From Lentinus brumalis (Eukaryota > Basidiomycota > Agaricomycetes > Polyporales > Polyporaceae): a stretch of DNA of 64,000 nt. Position numbers and translations under genes: made by a program. Of this stretch, positions 60,705 through 64,000 are shown piece by piece; positions within the stretch are counted from its first letter, which is position 1, and each line of letters begins with the position of its first letter. Location of the stretch: NCBI GenBank assembly GCA_001792895.1, contig MARA01000004.1, positions 992,001 to 1,056,000 on the forward strand, given 5' to 3'. The notes under the pieces are model-generated. The model saw only the letters and a program-made list of their open reading frames with translations. It made no database searches and had not been told where the DNA came from.

Positions 60705-63355
60705 TTAGCGCAGGATGGAAGTTGTGAACATGCCCTCGGGGTAGTACATCTCACTAGCAGGAGCGTCCCCGAAGGTGGCAGCATCCGGGTGGAGATGGTA
60801 GTCGACCCCAACCTGCGGGAAGGCCATGTCATGGCTACACAAACGCGTTAACACATCTTCGTCTTGATCAGCACAGACAAGCAGACAACGCACTCATCGA
60901 CCATATGTTCCAAAATATCATTCAGGGTCATGACGGATGAGCGGCATTCGACGCAGCCCCACATCTTCCAGACGTCGATGATCATGTCTTGGGACAATTC
61001 GGGCTCTTGGTCGACGACCCATGTCCGATCCGCCTCATTGAGGACAGTCAGTGTCACGTCCTTGCCCGTGTGTTCGTCGCTTGTCAAGTGCTCGACCTGA
61101 AGGAGACGATCAAACATAGCCCGTATAGCGATGGTGTCTGTCCCACATACCGCGACCCTCCAAGGCATCACGCACAACATGCCATCCGCACTGCACTCCC
61201 CGCATACAAACCGCTTGTCAAGGTCATCCAGTGCGAATTTGTCCGTCTTCCATGGTTCCTTGTCGGCGTCCTCGAGAACCAATCGGAGGATGTTCTGCGT
61301 TGCGCGATGAGCTTCCATGTCGTAAGTGATAGCGTCGCCGGCGAAGTTCCAAGGGGCTTCTCCAAGTGCGAGATTGTACGCGTTGCGCAAGTCGTCCTCT
61401 TGTGTCTGTGGATGCAGATTGAGTGGCGGTGCACGCTTCGCGCATTCATGCGTCAAGATGCGCGGGAAGTCCAGAAGGCAGCCTTCGACGGTGCATCGAA
61501 ACCAGGTCGTAGAGGCTTTGAGCATGGTCGACAGATCGTAGCGGCTCGCCACAGCCGCACTCCCACCAGCGGATGTCTCGGCGCCGCTCCCTGACCGGTG
61601 ATGACCACAAGTGCACTCGAACTGCTCCGGAGTCGGACGTGCCTCCGCCGGGATCAACGGGTATAATCTCTGCGCCATATCCACTCGCCATAATATGACC
61701 AGTCCTTCTAGGAAGGGTTCCATATTCTCTGGAACCAGATCTTCATGCGTGACGGCCACATCGCGGTCCTTCTCCATGAGATCACGGTAGAAAGGTATAT
61801 GCCACGATAAGTCTGCCACAGAGGGAACAATTTGCGGGAACGGGTGAGCCTCGAAGATGTCGACGAGCCCCTGAGACATCATGTTCAATCTGTTGATGTA
61901 GTGCGCGGATCGTTGCCACATGAGATAGTGAGTACGGACTTCTTCCGCCCACAGGAGCATAGACTCCTTGATGTTGTTCCAGACTGTATCGAACAAGTTA
62001 TGTCGTGAAGACTGGAACCATGGGGGCAAACGAGATACTCACTGCGATCAGTGATCTCCTTGGGCTGATTAACAACCGCTTTTTCCGTGAAGCGTTCGTA
62101 CAAGTCGTCGGGCACGTACTTGAGTTCTTCAGCATATCCAGAGTCGCTCAATCGTTGCAAGATCCTTGATCACAATGTGAATGAGAGCATGTGTGAAGAA
62201 CTCCACTACACGTACTGAATTCGGCGCCGTAAAGTGAGCGTCGTCTTCTCCTCTTTTCGCCTACTGATCTCGGCAAGTCGCCAAGCTTCTAACTCGATTC
62301 CACTCTGGAGGATCGCAGGTGTAGGCTGAGCAGACAGAAGGAGATCGCGAAGAATTGGGCGCACCTCCTTCTGCATCTTAGCAGCATTCGTTCGTTCGGT
62401 TGCGAGGGCCTCGAAAGCGTCTTTGTCGTGATTGCATGCATCGAGAAGCTCGAGGAGCTTGTTCAGGTCTGCCGTGAGGCAATATAAGGCTGTCGAGGAA
62501 TAAGTCTATGCTTGATGTTTGAGGGTACTATACTCTTTTCTTACAGTCATTGAGATATTCCATAGGAAGCATTGCCTTAGTCTTGAGTGGGTTGTACCGG
62601 GGTAGTGCTCTGAAGACTTCTCCCAGAGTCACAACACTATTCGAATGTCAGAGCAGACAATCAACATACTGCGAGCAGTACACACGCTGTGCTGTCTTTG
62701 AGACACGTCTTGCAACACCGCACTCGTAACGTCCACATCACGGTCCACACCCTTGCCTTTATACAGAACTGCGAAGAGAAACACCACATCAGCACAGATG
62801 GTGAAGACGCCGAAGGCGACCCAGATACTAACATGACAATGAGGGTCGAAGGCAAGGTTGGCAAATGCTGGTTCACTAAGGTCGGGCGGACAATCGGGTA
62901 GACCGGGGACATTCTCCCGCGCACGCTTCCAGACGGTTGTAGCAGACCGGTTCATGAGCAGCACGCGTAAGGGTTTCGTTGTTCGAGTGAGATGTAATAG
63001 GTCATAGGGATGGAGATGAGCAAATATCTGTGTGCGAGATGGACCACCGCTCGATTATTGCAACCCGGGAAGTATAGCGACGGTCACATACCTCGTATAG
63101 GATGTCAAGCGGCATGTCAGGCAGCATGCTGAGGGACTTCTTCCTCCTAGAGCCCTTTCCCGGCATACAACTCCCAGAGTCATCCTTCGCATTCGCGTTG
63201 CGACGGCGACGTTTGGTGGGCCGCTCGCCAATGTCTGCAGAGCCGGATGTACTTCCGTTCCTCTTGGGCTGCTCAGTTGGCTCAGGCTTCAGTTGGTACT
63301 GCTTGGTGCCAAGCCGCGAGGAACGTCGCAAGTTCTGAGTCGAGCAAGAGGACAT
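60705..63355 (-). CDS. F-box protein, large basidiomycete type
   Basis: A substrate receptor of SCF type, target unknown. The start MSSCSTQNLRRSSRLGTKQY leads through a basic, nuclear-signal-like stretch (RPTKRRRRNANAK) to the F-box MLPDMPLDILYE..IFAHLHP, YDLLHLTRTTKPLRVLLMNR, SATTVWKRARENVPGLPDCP and PDLSEPAFANLAFDPHCH. Then comes a Cys-rich segment (CCKTCLKDS) and a long alpha-helical body: YNPLKTKAMLPMEYLND, LNKLLELLDACNHDKDAFEA, RRRIQILQRLSDSGYAEELK, EDDLRNAYNLALGEAPWNFA. The last exon ends EMYYPEGMFTTSILR at 60705, after an intron inside HMVD/DHDMAFPQVGVD. This architecture is one I know from uncharacterised polypore F-box proteins. About eight introns. An in-frame ATG at 63391 is an alternative start. 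Confidence 0.85.
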
Positions 63356-64000
63356 CGTGCAGAATGCACTCTCGTTGTAAAAGTGAATCACAGTTCTGGG
63401 ATAGTCGTGGTAGTGGTGGTGGTTGCAGTTCCAGGAGCAGAGGAGCTACGGTAGAGCTACGGCTGTAAGTACGCGCGATCACTCTGGCGCTCTTTCAGGC
63501 TCACGGGCCCAGGGCGCTTCTATGGTCGCGTCGGTAAGAGGGGAACACACGGGCAAGTACGTATAATGTCACCCGGGATGAATCATCGGTCAAAAAAGGA
63601 AGGTATCCGGTCCCCATGCTTTGGCGCTTCCGTCCCACGCAGATGGATTAACTGTCAACACTTTTAACAGACCCCTATAGACGGGTCTCTTCCGTCCCAA
63701 AATTACCACAGTACGATCCAGTAGTATGTCCATGCACATGGAAAAATATCACTTTGCCTCCTAGATGAATGCTTGAAGAGATTCTTGAGTACGCAGTATC
63801 GAACGCCTCGAGCGCCCGAAGTCCAAAACAGGTAAGTACGCGCTCCGGGCGGGAGTTCAGGGCGGGAGCGCCCAGAGAAGGTCATAACTTGTCCTCGAGA
63901 TACTGGATTCCTCTCTCTACCTGAGGGCAAACTGGTATTTTTCCCGTGCTCAGGGACCCAGAAAGTATGAGTTTGCCAAGTTTTGCAGTGATCGGCCCAG
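63356..64000. other. Right-edge interval: promoter region with small repeats
   Basis: The upstream region of the minus-strand F-box gene. It has an inverted repeat AGACCC (63669-63674) / GGGTCT (63683-63688) and two copies of CTTCCGTCCCA (at about 63628 and 63689). No supported exon is seen up to the window edge. Confidence 0.45.

Overview
This window looks like nuclear DNA from a filamentous basidiomycete, most likely a wood-decaying polyporoid white-rot fungus (inference). The genes are GC-rich and dense, and are broken by many introns of about 45-75 bases with GT/AG ends. Several proteins have basidiomycete-style architectures. One gene encodes a secreted b-type cytochrome domain joined to a family-1 cellulose-binding module, which is typical of wood-rot fungi. 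I see no transposase, reverse transcriptase, tRNA, rRNA or CRISPR array.

Layout, left to right. 1-6722: 3' end of an unknown gene, mitochondrial ribosomal protein bL27m and SKP1 (divergent pair), the mRNA capping guanylyltransferase, and a conserved unknown protein. 8751-16921: a fungal SRPK-like kinase and guanine deaminase, each preceded by a copy of a 30-base repeat, then the ATG15 lipase and a four-helix membrane protein (divergent pair). 17319-30620: phosphopantetheine adenylyltransferase, a paxillin-like LIM protein, a short unknown gene, and a Zn2Cys6 transcription factor. 32001-43149: ERF2-type DHHC palmitoyltransferase, a Sac2/INPP5F-type phosphoinositide phosphatase, proteasome beta-5, and a SAM methyltransferase, all on the minus strand. 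43837-53634: UBC9, SNU13, the CBM1 cytochrome, a conserved unknown protein with a retropepsin-like C-terminal half, mS38, a zinc-ribbon unknown, and an F-box-like protein with three MluI-type boxes upstream. 54587-64000: GPI mannosyltransferase GPI10, URI and PNO1/DIM2 (divergent pair), and another F-box protein.

Most genes are housekeeping (translation, splicing, capping, SUMO and ubiquitin pathways, proteasome, membrane lipids, autophagy). There is no obvious metabolic cluster. The CBM1 cytochrome is the clearest lifestyle gene. SKP1 shares the window with two F-box-type proteins that could be its partners, but nothing here shows that they interact.

The strongest unexpected pattern is that seven well-recognised genes (SKP1, guanine deaminase, ATG15, the four-helix membrane protein, the LIM protein, the Zn2Cys6 factor and GPI10) each have one reading-frame break. 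Every break is repaired by exactly one extra C in a C-run on the coding strand. Homopolymer errors in the sequence are the likeliest cause, but the pattern should be checked against reads and RNA. Start and splice positions given here are hand-read from family conservation and splice consensus. Small terminal exons are the least certain parts.
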